A stretch of 64,000 nucleotides of DNA from Flammeovirgaceae bacterium (GCA_027487845.1 JAIYCV010000028.1:124001-188000), one strand, 5' to 3'. Numbered from the stretch's first letter, positions 16,998-25,428 are shown. Made by a program: numbers and translations. The notes: a model not told the origin generated them from the sequence alone.

Positions 16998-17063
16998 ATG
17001 GAAAGAAAAATCATTTTTGATACCGACATCATCAACCGAAATAAGAGTAGTTTTTTGTTTTGA
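16998..17063 (+). pseudogene. Possible stub of a nucleoside hydrolase gene
   Basis: A 21-codon ORF starts MERKIIFDTDI and then runs into unrelated residues and a TGA. The string KIIFDTDI matches the conserved N-terminal calcium-site strand of inosine-uridine nucleoside hydrolases, in which it is followed by GxDxDD; that continuation is missing here. It stands 47 bases after the sugar permease, where a ribose-releasing hydrolase would fit the operon. I read it as the remains of a deleted fourth gene. Ten matching residues are thin evidence, so chance similarity is possible. Confidence 0.4.
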
Positions 17064-17093
17064 TGTTGTTTAATGACCAAACCCTAAGTTAAC

Positions 17094-18137
17094 TCAATTG
17101 CATCTCTTCGCCTTTTCCCAAACAGCGCTTTGATTTCCTTTCAGGTAGCGAAAAAGACCCGCGTATGCGGCACCATTCATCATAGCAAATTGAAAAGGAA
17201 TGCTAATTAAGCTGGGAATCTTGTCACGCTTTAAATAAAACAATCCAAGCCCTGCCAACCCATAGGCGAGGGTTTGTGCAAGAAAGAAAACTCTAAACAA
17301 CGCGTCTCCGCTAAAAGCTAAAAAGGCAGACAAAGAAAAGATAATGGGCAATAAAAATGGCACAATGGCCCAACGAAGTAATCGATGAGATACGAATTGA
17401 AAACTTAGCAGGCCAAAATTGGAAGGTTTTAACAAATAAGAAAATTTTTTGATAGCCTGGAAACCACCCGCACAAATTCGGACTTTCCTTTTCCACTCTT
17501 CGCTAAAATTAGCTGACGATCCTTCCTGCGCAATCGCTTCTGGCTCATAAACTACTTTGTAGCCACTGGCAGCAATTTCCATCGACAATACAAAGTCTTC
17601 AATAATCGTATCGGTTGCCACTTCAGTGTATAGTGATCTTCTAAACGAGAATAATTCGCCCGCAGCACCCACCGTAGTATTTAACTTACTATCCATTCGC
17701 TTCAGTAGGCTTTCATACTTCCAATAAAGCCCTTCGCCTTTACCACTGGTGTGCCCTTTAGAAAAAACTCTTTTTTCACCAGCAACTGCCCCCACTTTTG
17801 GATCTTCGTAGTGCTTGACGATATTTCTTAAAGCCATTTCATTTAGCATACAATTGGCATCGGTAAGCACTACGATTTCAGAGGTTACTTTTTTCATAGC
17901 CCTGTTTACTGCTGCAAGTTTTCCGGCTCTCGATGGTCGGTGCATCACCTTTACCAGCGGGTAGTCGCATAACATTTCATTGGAACCATCGGTACTGCCA
18001 TCAGTTACAAAAAAAATTGTTAATAGGTCGGCAGGATAACTAAGTGAATAGGAGTTTTTTAATTTCTCCAATAAAATCTCTTTTTCATTATAGGCAGCTA
18101 TCAGAAGAGTTACAGTAGGCGCATTAGATTGATTCAT
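17094..18137 (-). CDS. GT2 glycosyltransferase lacking its N-terminal membrane segment
   Basis: 347 residues. GT-A fold: LLIAAYNEKE start, a DGSTDGS loop, the nucleotide-sugar DAN site (TDANCML) and the catalytic ED within IIEDFVLS. There are two or three C-terminal membrane segments (about 255-310). Such processive GT2 enzymes (chitin/hyaluronan/cellulose synthase type) normally begin with a membrane helix containing YxYxGY; here the ORF starts directly at the catalytic domain and the helix is in a separate upstream 43-codon ORF overlapping by ATGA. The gene flanks the exopolysaccharide locus on the opposite strand. It could work as a two-chain enzyme or be a frameshifted single gene. Confidence 0.85.
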   Translation of the reverse strand: MNQSNAPTVTLLIAAYNEKEILLEKLKNSYSLSYPADLLTIFFVTDGSTDGSNEMLCDYPLVKVMHRPSRAGKLAAVNRAMKKVTSEIVVLTDANCMLNEMALRNIVKHYEDPKVGAVAGEKRVFSKGHTSGKGEGLYWKYESLLKRMDSKLNTTVGAAGELFSFRRSLYTEVATDTIIEDFVLSMEIAASGYKVVYEPEAIAQEGSSANFSEEWKRKVRICAGGFQAIKKFSYLLKPSNFGLLSFQFVSHRLLRWAIVPFLLPIIFSLSAFLAFSGDALFRVFFLAQTLAYGLAGLGLFYLKRDKIPSLISIPFQFAMMNGAAYAGLFRYLKGNQSAVWEKAKRCN

Positions 18138-18265
18138 GATTTTTTGTTTTTAAATTGAAGTAAACACCAAACCAAAAGTCCATAACCTACATAGGCGTAT
18201 AAAACAATGCCTGTGAGGAAAATGGTAATTTGACTTATTGTTGCCGGGCTAAATATCTGTTTCAT
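18134..18265 (-). CDS. 43-residue membrane microprotein: detached N-terminus of the GT2
   Basis: It begins at the ATG at 18265 and ends with a TGA whose bases overlap the GT2 start codon (ATGA, four bases). The product is one membrane helix (about 14-36) with the motif LYAYVGYGLLVW, the hallmark N-terminal helix of GT2 synthases, then a basic end. A -7 box TACGTTTG lies 16 bases upstream, so the mRNA starts just before it. Adding one A in the A6 run at 18140-18145 (minus strand) would fuse it in frame with the GT2. It may be a natural split, a site for slippage, or an error. Confidence 0.6.
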   Translation of the reverse strand: MKQIFSPATISQITIFLTGIVLYAYVGYGLLVWCLLQFKNKKS

Positions 18266-18281
18266 CGCCTGTTTTTTTCTT

Positions 18282-18289
18282 CAAACGTA
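18282..18289 (-). promoter_or_regulatory. -7 box for the microprotein-GT2 unit
   Basis: TACGTTTG on the minus strand (18289-18282) fits TAnnTTTG. No convincing -33 element is seen at the right distance. It lies 16 bases before the ATG at 18265. Confidence 0.4.
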
Positions 18290-18402
18290 GCCGTTTGCCA
18301 ATTCCCGAATTTTGGTTTTTCGATCAATAACTAAAAACCTTCGACTAAACCTTATGCCAACTTCGGAGTTTGGTTCAACTTTGTACCCGAATCAAATGGA
18401 CT

Positions 18403-21243
18403 ATGGATCAAACATCAACTGAATCGACTGAACGAAAAAAATTGTTGGAGATTTCCACCAAGATTGCAAGTACGCTCAATGAAACTCAGGTTATGCAATT
18501 GCTTGCGCACGGGCTAACCTCACTGCTTCGTTATGATACTATGGCAATTTATAACGCAAACCATGAAAACCAGTTACTTGTTCCAATCTCGATAGAAGGA
18601 GCTAATTGGAAAGAAATAAGTACTGACAAATGGACAATACCTTTTGGCTCGGGCATACTAGGTTCAGTTATGACAACCCAGCAAGGAGAGTTAGTCAACA
18701 ATTCCCATTTAGACAGTCGTAGTATCTACCCGCCCAAGGTAAAGATAACCGAAGAACATATTATAGCTATCCCGCTGCGGTTGGGCAATAACTGCTGGGG
18801 AGCGTTTGCAGTGAATAGAATGTCGCCCCAAAAATTCACAGAAGAAGAATTTGAAACTGCGCAGTTTCTTGCTTCGTATGCCTCCCTCGCACTAAATAAC
18901 ATAAAGCTCATAAATGAAATCAAGGACACGCAAGCACTAAAACAAGTTATTTTTGATACCATTTCAGATTCTATTATCACGGTAAACGAGCGAGGCAAAA
19001 TCATTTTTTGTAATGAAGCGACAGAAAAAGTTTTTGGTTATTCTACCAACGAACTTCTAAACGATACGCTGCAAAAAATCATCCCAGCTTCATTGCGCAG
19101 TCAGCACAACGATGGCTTTCGAAATTACCTGAATACAGGAGAAAAAAAACTAGCATCTTGGTCAGCCATTGAGTTGCCTGGCCAACACAAAAGTGGAAAG
19201 ATAATTCCAATAGAGGTAAGCTTTGGTGAAACAAAAGTAAATGGGCAGAAGGTATTTAGCGCGGTAATCCGTGATATATCGGAACGAAAAAAGAATGAAG
19301 AGTTAATTAAGTCTACTAAAACAAGGCTCGAAAATTTGATCAAAACGCTTCAAGCCGGCATTCTAGTGGAAGATGAAAACCGAAAGATCGTATTAACCAA
19401 TCGGAATTTTTGCGACTTGTTCAACATTACTGCCCCACCAGAAGTATTGGGGGGTGTAGATTGTTCGGATGCAGCCGAGCAAAGCAAAGCGTTATTTTCA
19501 GATCCAGAAAAATTTGTAGCTAGAATCACTCAACTTCTGGCCGATAGGCGAATTGTGTCGAACGAAGAAATAACAATGGCAAATGGAAAAACAGTTGCCC
19601 GCGACTACGTACCTCTATTTGTAGACGAGGTTTACAAAGGCCATATGTGGTTATACAGAGATATCACCTATTCAAAAAACATAGAGCAAGATCTTATCTT
19701 AGCCAAGGAACTGGCCGAAGAATCTGTAAAGGCAAAACAAAATTTCCTCGCCACCATGAGTCATGAATTGCGCACTCCAATAAATGGTGTTTTGGGCCTA
19801 ACGAATCTTATTGCTGCATCTGCTCAAACCAAAGAAAACCAAGAGTACCTAAAAGGTGTGAAGAGTAGTGGTGAACATCTGCTTGCCATTATCAATGACA
19901 TTCTCGATTTGGCAAAGATAGAGGCTGGCAAAATGAAGCTGCAACGTGTTGATTTTGATTCTACAGAAATTCTTGAATCAATAATTAACAGCCAAAAGCC
20001 ACAGGCCAATGAAAAGCGACTTAGGTTAGTAACAGTTTGCGACCCTCAAATTCCAAAAATATTAAAAGGCGATCCAATACGCTTGAATCAGATTCTATAC
20101 AATTTGATTTCGAATGCCATAAAGTTTACCGAAAAAGGCGAAGTGAAAATTACTTCGCGTGTCCTTTCTATGAACTCTCATGAAGTATTGTTGGAACTAG
20201 CAGTAAGTGATACAGGTATTGGTATAGCGAATGACAAGCTGACAAAAATATTTGAAAGCTTTACTCAGGCGGATAAACACGTGGCCGTACGTTTTGGTGG
20301 CACTGGCTTAGGCCTCTCCATTGTAAAACAATTGACTGAGCTAATGAACGGTAAGATAGAAGTGGAAAGCGTTTTAGGAAAGGGCTCTAAATTTAAACTT
20401 ACTATTCCGCTGAAAATCGGTGAACAAAATGTGAGCGTAAAAGTAGACCCGGTGGGGATAAACGACCTGGGATCATTTGAAGGCACGAGAATTTTATTGG
20501 CCGAGGACAATATAATTAATCAAACCGTAGCTAAAAAAACACTTGAGAAATGGGGCATTGCGGTAGATGTGGCCAACAATGGCTGGGAGGCAGTTAAGAT
20601 GGTACAGGAAAGAAAATATGATCTTATTATAATGGACATTCAAATGCCAGAAATGGATGGCTATCAAGCAACGTTTAAAATACGTAACGAACTTTCTTCT
20701 CCCACATGTGATATTCCTATTATGGCTATGACCGCTTCCGTTCTAGACGCAATGGAGAAAACCTTTGCCGCGGGAATGAATGAATACATCTCAAAACCTT
20801 TCAATTATCAAGAGTTAAATCAAAAGTTAAAGAAATTTCTAAAATCTAAAACTTCAATTGAGAACTCTCCTTTAGCACCCGTAAGGCACTCATTTATCGA
20901 CTTCAATTACTTGGAAACAATTTCCCCTGGCAGCAAAGAGTTTAAAGAAGAAATGGTGGCGATGTTCGAAAGCCAAAGCCAGCTTTATATGGCTGAGATA
21001 AAAAAAGCTTTCGTTGATGGAAACTATACTAGTCTTAAAGCAAACGCCCACGCGTTTAAACCACTGGGTTCTTATCTTGGTATCCAATCGCTTACTTCAC
21101 TTGTTGCTCACTTGGAAAAACTGCCCCATACCATCGAAGGAATTGATGAGATTGCCAGAACGATCGCACAAATAGAAATAATTCTTGACATAGTTCAAGT
21201 AGAAATTAACCAACTAAAAGAAAACAATTTTATCATTAACTAA
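18403..21243 (+). CDS. Soluble hybrid histidine kinase (GAF-PAS-PAS-HisKA-HATPase-REC-Hpt)
   Basis: 946 residues from the ATG at 18403 (MDQTSTES); a TTG 33 bases upstream is less likely. Domains in order: GAF (about 15-165), PAS (about 180-295), second PAS (about 300-435), HisKA with H454 in MSHELRTP, HATPase_c (about 555-670), receiver with D745 in IIMDIQMPEMDG, and a C-terminal Hpt with H883 in NAHAFKPLG. No membrane segment is present, so it senses a cytoplasmic signal. All parts of a His-Asp-His relay are in one chain and need only an external receiver. The receiver protein and LytTR regulator directly downstream are the obvious partners for exopolysaccharide control. Confidence 0.95.
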   Translation: MDQTSTESTERKKLLEISTKIASTLNETQVMQLLAHGLTSLLRYDTMAIYNANHENQLLVPISIEGANWKEISTDKWTIPFGSGILGSVMTTQQGELVNNSHLDSRSIYPPKVKITEEHIIAIPLRLGNNCWGAFAVNRMSPQKFTEEEFETAQFLASYASLALNNIKLINEIKDTQALKQVIFDTISDSIITVNERGKIIFCNEATEKVFGYSTNELLNDTLQKIIPASLRSQHNDGFRNYLNTGEKKLASWSAIELPGQHKSGKIIPIEVSFGETKVNGQKVFSAVIRDISERKKNEELIKSTKTRLENLIKTLQAGILVEDENRKIVLTNRNFCDLFNITAPPEVLGGVDCSDAAEQSKALFSDPEKFVARITQLLADRRIVSNEEITMANGKTVARDYVPLFVDEVYKGHMWLYRDITYSKNIEQDLILAKELAEESVKAKQNFLATMSHELRTPINGVLGLTNLIAASAQTKENQEYLKGVKSSGEHLLAIINDILDLAKIEAGKMKLQRVDFDSTEILESIINSQKPQANEKRLRLVTVCDPQIPKILKGDPIRLNQILYNLISNAIKFTEKGEVKITSRVLSMNSHEVLLELAVSDTGIGIANDKLTKIFESFTQADKHVAVRFGGTGLGLSIVKQLTELMNGKIEVESVLGKGSKFKLTIPLKIGEQNVSVKVDPVGINDLGSFEGTRILLAEDNIINQTVAKKTLEKWGIAVDVANNGWEAVKMVQERKYDLIIMDIQMPEMDGYQATFKIRNELSSPTCDIPIMAMTASVLDAMEKTFAAGMNEYISKPFNYQELNQKLKKFLKSKTSIENSPLAPVRHSFIDFNYLETISPGSKEFKEEMVAMFESQSQLYMAEIKKAFVDGNYTSLKANAHAFKPLGSYLGIQSLTSLVAHLEKLPHTIEGIDEIARTIAQIEIILDIVQVEINQLKENNFIIN

Positions 21244-21250
21244 TAGAAAA

Positions 21251-21664
21251 ATGAAAACGACTAATCAAAACAAAGCCACCATTTTAATAGTCGATGATGA
21301 AAAGGCCTTGCGCCTTTTGTTGGGCGAATTTTTGAAAAAACACTATCATGTTGTCTCACTAGCTGACGGCCAAACTTGCCTGCAGTGGCTGGAATCTAAT
21401 ACACCGCCAGCAGCCATTATTCTGGATTTAATGATGCCAACTATAGATGGGATGGACGTGATAAAAACGCTAAGAAGCAATTCTGACTTGAATTCAATCG
21501 CTATCATAGTGCTCTCTTCAAAAGAAAGCAGTACCGATAGAATAGCCGCTTTGAAAGCCGGAGCGGACGATTTTCTCATCAAACCTTTCAACCCCGAGGA
21601 ACTCATGGTACGCATTCAACTTAGAATAAAAACCAAGACCGAAATGCACCTCCAGTTAAGCTGA
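21251..21664 (+). CDS. Stand-alone receiver (CheY-like) protein
   Basis: 137 residues, a single receiver domain with acidic pocket (VDDEKA), phospho-acceptor D59 in ILDLMMP, the SSKES switch region and the conserved Lys in LIKPFNPEEL. No output domain. It starts seven bases after the hybrid kinase and probably receives the phosphate from that kinase's Hpt domain, then passes it on or binds a target protein. The extended PFNPEELMVRIQLRIK tail is typical of PatA/PleD-type receivers. Confidence 0.9.
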   Translation: MKTTNQNKATILIVDDEKALRLLLGEFLKKHYHVVSLADGQTCLQWLESNTPPAAIILDLMMPTIDGMDVIKTLRSNSDLNSIAIIVLSSKESSTDRIAALKAGADDFLIKPFNPEELMVRIQLRIKTKTEMHLQLS

Positions 21665-21726
21665 TTTAATCTCCCATTTTTCCCATTTGGATTTCCTGTT
21701 AACTTGCAGGCCATAATACGATTCTT

Positions 21727-22425
21727 ATGGCGGAAATTATCAAGTGTATTGTTGTTGATGACGAAGAGATGGCTCGAAAAATGATGGAGCATCTCATAAA
21801 ACGCCTAGATAAATGGCAGCTAATTGCTAGTTGCGAAAATGCTATGCAAGCACGCGATTTCCTGCAAAAAAATAAAGTAGACGTGCTTTTTCTAGACATC
21901 GAAATGGGTGAGCTCAGCGGGCTCGATCTCTTGAAAATCATCAAGGTTCAACCAGAAGTAATCATTGTGTCTTCAAAAGAAAAATATGCTTTTGATGCGT
22001 TTGAATTTGAAGTTACAGACTACCTACTAAAGCCGGTTGCGTTGGATCGGTTTATGAAAGCCATTGAGCGGGTCGAATCAAGGCTCGCCCGCGATGAACA
22101 AAATTATGCCACTTCCGAATCGGTATTTGTTAAAGCAAACAATCAAATAATGAGCATTAAACTCACTGATATACAGTGGGTAGAAGCGTATGGGGATTAT
22201 GTAAATATTTACACGGAGAAAGACAGGTTGGTGATCCATAGCACGATGAAGGGCATCGAATCAAAACTTCCCTCCGATCAATTCCTGCGGGTTCACCGCT
22301 CATATATTATTAGACTAGACAAAATAAACTCGATCGATGACACGCTCATTGTTATCGGAAAAAAGCTGATACCTATTGGCGATTCCTATAAGGGAGATTT
22401 AATGAACCGCCTCAAGTTTTTGTAA
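21727..22425 (+). CDS. LytTR-family response regulator
   Basis: 232 residues: a receiver domain with acidic VDDEE, D57 in FLDIEMG and the lysine in LLKPVAL, then a LytTR DNA-binding domain (about 128-230) with the family strand VEAYGDYVNIYT and the FLRVHRSYIIRLDKI motif. LytTR proteins bind direct repeats about one or two turns apart. A cluster of GTTA motifs lies directly downstream (22436-22478), before the LruC gene, and is a candidate target. It closes the kinase-receiver-regulator group and is paralogous to the regulator at 39078-39761 in the other arm of the locus. Confidence 0.92.
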   Translation: MAEIIKCIVVDDEEMARKMMEHLIKRLDKWQLIASCENAMQARDFLQKNKVDVLFLDIEMGELSGLDLLKIIKVQPEVIIVSSKEKYAFDAFEFEVTDYLLKPVALDRFMKAIERVESRLARDEQNYATSESVFVKANNQIMSIKLTDIQWVEAYGDYVNIYTEKDRLVIHSTMKGIESKLPSDQFLRVHRSYIIRLDKINSIDDTLIVIGKKLIPIGDSYKGDLMNRLKFL

Positions 22426-22435
22426 TCATCGCCCG

Positions 22436-22478
22436 ATAGTTACTACCCGTTAGTCGATAACAAAGCGCTCGTTATCGA
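22436..22478. promoter_or_regulatory. Candidate LytTR operator upstream of the LruC gene
   Basis: Within 43 bases there are three direct GTTA cores (22439, 22449, 22471) and one inverted copy. The last two cores are 22 bases apart, about two helical turns, the usual LytTR layout. A perfect inverted repeat TCGATAAC (22454-22461) / GTTATCGA (22471-22478) is part of it. The site CCCGTTAGT fits the general LytTR consensus well, the other copies less so. It lies 30 to 72 bases before the -7 box of the next gene. Confidence 0.4.
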
Positions 22479-22507
22479 ATAAATTAACTGAGACTATACA
22501 ATCAGGA

Positions 22508-22515
22508 TACTTTTG
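22508..22515 (+). promoter_or_regulatory. -7 box of the LruC lipoprotein gene
   Basis: TACTTTTG matches TAnnTTTG, 19 bases before the ATG at 22535. No clear -33 TTG is present, which would fit an activator-dependent promoter under the GTTA cluster just upstream. Confidence 0.5.
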
Positions 22516-22534
22516 AAAAAAAACAAAATATCCA

Positions 22535-24532
22535 ATGAAAAAGATTGTATCAAATCTATATCTCGCGCTCACCCTTTTGTTAGGGGGCTGTTCTTGGCAG
22601 TGGCAAGAAGTGCCACCCGAAACAACAACTGAATTAGACGCAATGTCTATTTCACCTACTTTTAACTACCAAACTACCAAAAATTTTAGTCTAGAAGTGG
22701 TGGCTCAAGATAACCGTGGCATAGGATTGAAAAGTGTTCCGTTTACCTTTGCCTACCAAACGGAAAAAGATACTGTTGAACTTGGTTCGTTGATGACCGA
22801 TAAACAAGGCCGTGTTGTTTTTAGTAACACACTACCCGATTACTTAGATAGTTTGATAGTATCGACAACTTATCCTGGCATTCCTACACCCATAAAAGTG
22901 AAAATAGAGAAGGGGACTAATTCGCTGTTGTTGGGTGGCCAAATGAAAACTAATTCTTTTATTAGTAACTCAACCAATCTAACCAATGCACGAACGGATG
23001 GTAAATTTTCCTTCCTAGCACCGTTCGATAGTCAAGGGGTGCCAGCTAATCTTGAGCCAGTAAATGACTATGTTCCACAGGACATTCTGGATTTGATAGC
23101 AAACTCATTACCAGAAAGGGCACCCGTTCCTACTGCAAACCCAGAATACTTAAATAACACAATTGCTGACATTCATTTAAGCGACTCCTCTGAGGTTTGG
23201 GTCACATTCGTAACCGAAGGAGCTGGCTATAGAAATACATTGGGGTATTATACTTACAATCTCCAAAACCCACCCACACGGCCTGCCGATATTGCCAAGC
23301 TAAACGTGGTTTTTCCAAATACATCATTGCCGGGCAGTGGAGGAAATCTGCAAACTGGCAGCAAGGTGAGGATTGGTTCTTTCGCTGCAAATACAGGTAT
23401 CGGATGGTTTGTAATACCTAACGGGTTTAATGGAAGCAACGTAACAGAAGCAAACTACATACATTTTTCTGACAAAGCGTTAAACACGTATACAACCGCG
23501 GCCTATTCACAGACTGCATTAATCTTGAAAAATGACGCTCGCGAACTGCTTTTACTGGCATTTGAAGATTTGAATAGACCGAGTGGCGATAACGACTTTA
23601 ACGATGTTGTATTTTACGTTACTGCCAATCCTTACACAGCAGTAATAAGCGACCAATTTAGTGAGATAAAGTTGTTAACTGGCAATGATGTGGATGGTGA
23701 CGGTGTGATTGATAGAAATGATGCCTATCCGACTGATCCGGCAAGAGCTTTTGATGTTTATACTCCTGGGAAGAATACCTACGGAAGCCTTGCCTTTGAA
23801 GACAACTGGCCTGCCAAAGGTGACTATGATATGAACGACCTCGTAGTAGATTACAATTTCCACTTAGTAACTAACGCATCAAATGAAGTGGTAGATTGCA
23901 ACGCCAATTTAAAAGTGCGAGCCATAGGTGCAGCTTATCAAAATGGCTTCGGAATTAGTCTACCGGTCGCTGCATCAAACGTCAAACAATCGTCTGTTAG
24001 TGGCGTATCTTTTACGAGAACCAACATCATAGAAGCGGGGCAACAGCAAGCAGTCGCTATCTTGTTTTCAAATGCGCAAAGCCTGTTCAATGCAGGTGGG
24101 TTGATCAACACGCGGCCTACTGAGATTTACCGTGCCCCGGTTTCACTCAATTTGGCCATTACATTCAACCAGCCGATAAAATTGTTTGACTTAGGCAACG
24201 CGCCTTTCAACCCTTTCATTTACGTGAATGGAAACCGTGGTGTGGAAGTGCACTTGCCAGACATGCCTCCCACCCAACTGGCGAATACACAACTATTGGG
24301 AACGCAAGCCGATAGCAGTGTGCCAACCAGTGGCCGCTATTACAAGTCGGGAAACAACTTGCCTTGGGCTATCAATATTGCTCAAAGTTTTGAATATCCG
24401 TCTGAGAACCAAGTGATAAACGATTCCTATTTAATGTTCTCACCGTGGGCAAAATCAAGTGGCAGTACATATAAAGATTGGTTTGTTTCCAAGTCGGGCT
24501 ACAGAAACACAAGCAAAATTTACAAGCGCTAG
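22535..24532 (+). CDS. LruC-domain outer-envelope lipoprotein
   Basis: 665 residues with a lipoprotein signal peptide (lipobox LLGGC, Cys 19). A beta-sandwich of the Ig type (about 45-125) with a TDKQGRVVF strand follows. Next come a DUF4114 segment (around LAFEDLNRPSGDNDFNDVVFYV), a calcium-binding repeat (DVDGDGVIDRNDAYP) and the LruC/DUF4842 region (from LAFEDNWPAKGDYDMNDLV to the end). LruC proteins of Bacteroidota are surface or extracellular proteins of unknown role. Its place between the kinase system and the polymer export genes suggests a cell-surface or matrix partner of the exopolysaccharide; this is inference from context. A strong terminator follows the gene. Confidence 0.88.
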   Translation: MKKIVSNLYLALTLLLGGCSWQWQEVPPETTTELDAMSISPTFNYQTTKNFSLEVVAQDNRGIGLKSVPFTFAYQTEKDTVELGSLMTDKQGRVVFSNTLPDYLDSLIVSTTYPGIPTPIKVKIEKGTNSLLLGGQMKTNSFISNSTNLTNARTDGKFSFLAPFDSQGVPANLEPVNDYVPQDILDLIANSLPERAPVPTANPEYLNNTIADIHLSDSSEVWVTFVTEGAGYRNTLGYYTYNLQNPPTRPADIAKLNVVFPNTSLPGSGGNLQTGSKVRIGSFAANTGIGWFVIPNGFNGSNVTEANYIHFSDKALNTYTTAAYSQTALILKNDARELLLLAFEDLNRPSGDNDFNDVVFYVTANPYTAVISDQFSEIKLLTGNDVDGDGVIDRNDAYPTDPARAFDVYTPGKNTYGSLAFEDNWPAKGDYDMNDLVVDYNFHLVTNASNEVVDCNANLKVRAIGAAYQNGFGISLPVAASNVKQSSVSGVSFTRTNIIEAGQQQAVAILFSNAQSLFNAGGLINTRPTEIYRAPVSLNLAITFNQPIKLFDLGNAPFNPFIYVNGNRGVEVHLPDMPPTQLANTQLLGTQADSSVPTSGRYYKSGNNLPWAINIAQSFEYPSENQVINDSYLMFSPWAKSSGSTYKDWFVSKSGYRNTSKIYKR

Positions 24533-24559
24533 GGAGAGTTTTTCATTGGCAATTTTTAA

Positions 24560-24584
24560 GGGTGCTTCAGGGCACCCTTTTTTT
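24560..24584 (+). terminator. Intrinsic terminator after the LruC gene
   Basis: The stem GGGTGC (24560-24565) pairs with GCACCC (24572-24577) over a six-base loop, followed by seven T (24578-24584). It separates the LruC unit from the TolC-like/Wzc operon, which has its own promoter. Confidence 0.85.
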
Positions 24585-24660
24585 GTCTAATGAAATTACC
24601 GATCTGTCGATCACTGATCCAAGCTTACCTAAAAAACCAAAATGAAGGGTGAATAGCGAA

Positions 24661-24668
24661 TACTTTTG
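24661..24668 (+). promoter_or_regulatory. -7 box of the polymer export operon (near-leaderless)
   Basis: TACTTTTG, identical to the box of the LruC gene, ends four bases before the ATG at 24673. The operon transcript therefore probably begins at or beside the start codon. No -33 TTG at the normal distance. Confidence 0.5.
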
Positions 24669-24672
24669 AACT

Positions 24673-25428
24673 ATGAAAACAGCACAAAGCCTTGCATTAA
24701 TGATTCTCTCAATCAGTATATCACTGCATGCACAAAATGAGAGCCTAAATCCTGTAAAGCAGGAGATGCAGGCGATCGAATTGCTTCTTTTAAATGAAAC
24801 GGCCTTAGACTCTTTGACCAATCTGGCATTGGATAACTCCTACTACGTTCACGGTTTCGAAGCGGAACTTGGCCAGCAATACGAAAACGTGCGCCAAGAA
24901 AAGAATAAATGGTATTCTACCTTTCGGCTCGGTGTCAACTTTTTTTCAATGGCAACATCGGTTAATAATCAGGATCAGTCGGTAACACGGGCAGGAATTC
25001 TACCTAATCTCGGCTTGTCACTTTCAATAGACCCTGAAAAGTTTATTAACCGAGGTAGTTATGTGCGTGAGGCGCAGCTGAATGTAACTCGCGCGGAAAG
25101 CCAGGTGAATCATCAGAAGAAAATGCTTAGGAAGGAGATCGTTGGTCTTTATTACCAATACTTAGAAGTACTAGGAATCATTTTACTTCGCGAAGAAGCA
25201 AAACAATACCAACAGCAGCAAGTAACTCTTTTGGAAGAACGCTTTAAAAAAGGTGAAGCTCGCTTGGAAGACCTGCTCAACAACCAAGGCGCGCTTGCAT
25301 TGGTAAGCGAGGCACTGTTAAGGTCGCAGCTCGCGGCCAAAAAAATGAAGCAAGAAATGATCGTGATGACATCAGACACTGAAAGATACTTCGCTTCCAG
25401 GAGCAAAAACTTTACCTATCAAAAGTAA
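24673..25428 (+). CDS. Short TolC-like periplasmic/outer-membrane protein
   Basis: 251 residues with a signal peptide (about 1-21, ending LHAQ). The body is long amphipathic helices with a short beta stretch (FRLGVNFFSMATS and LGLSLSIDPEKF) and a helix with the TolC pattern KKGEARLEDLLNNQGAL. This is one OEP repeat, about half of a normal TolC (over 400 residues). It may form a trimer with fewer strands per subunit or act as a periplasmic spacer. It precedes the Wzc/GumC-like gene by one base and no Wza-type gene is visible, so it is a candidate export-channel part. The family call is moderate. Confidence 0.7.
   Translation: MKTAQSLALMILSISISLHAQNESLNPVKQEMQAIELLLLNETALDSLTNLALDNSYYVHGFEAELGQQYENVRQEKNKWYSTFRLGVNFFSMATSVNNQDQSVTRAGILPNLGLSLSIDPEKFINRGSYVREAQLNVTRAESQVNHQKKMLRKEIVGLYYQYLEVLGIILLREEAKQYQQQQVTLLEERFKKGEARLEDLLNNQGALALVSEALLRSQLAAKKMKQEMIVMTSDTERYFASRSKNFTYQK

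Noticed and set aside
24601-24619. Three GATC sites in 19 bases before the TolC-like gene
   Set aside because: The four-base motif is too short to carry weight and no spacing pattern for a known regulator is evident.
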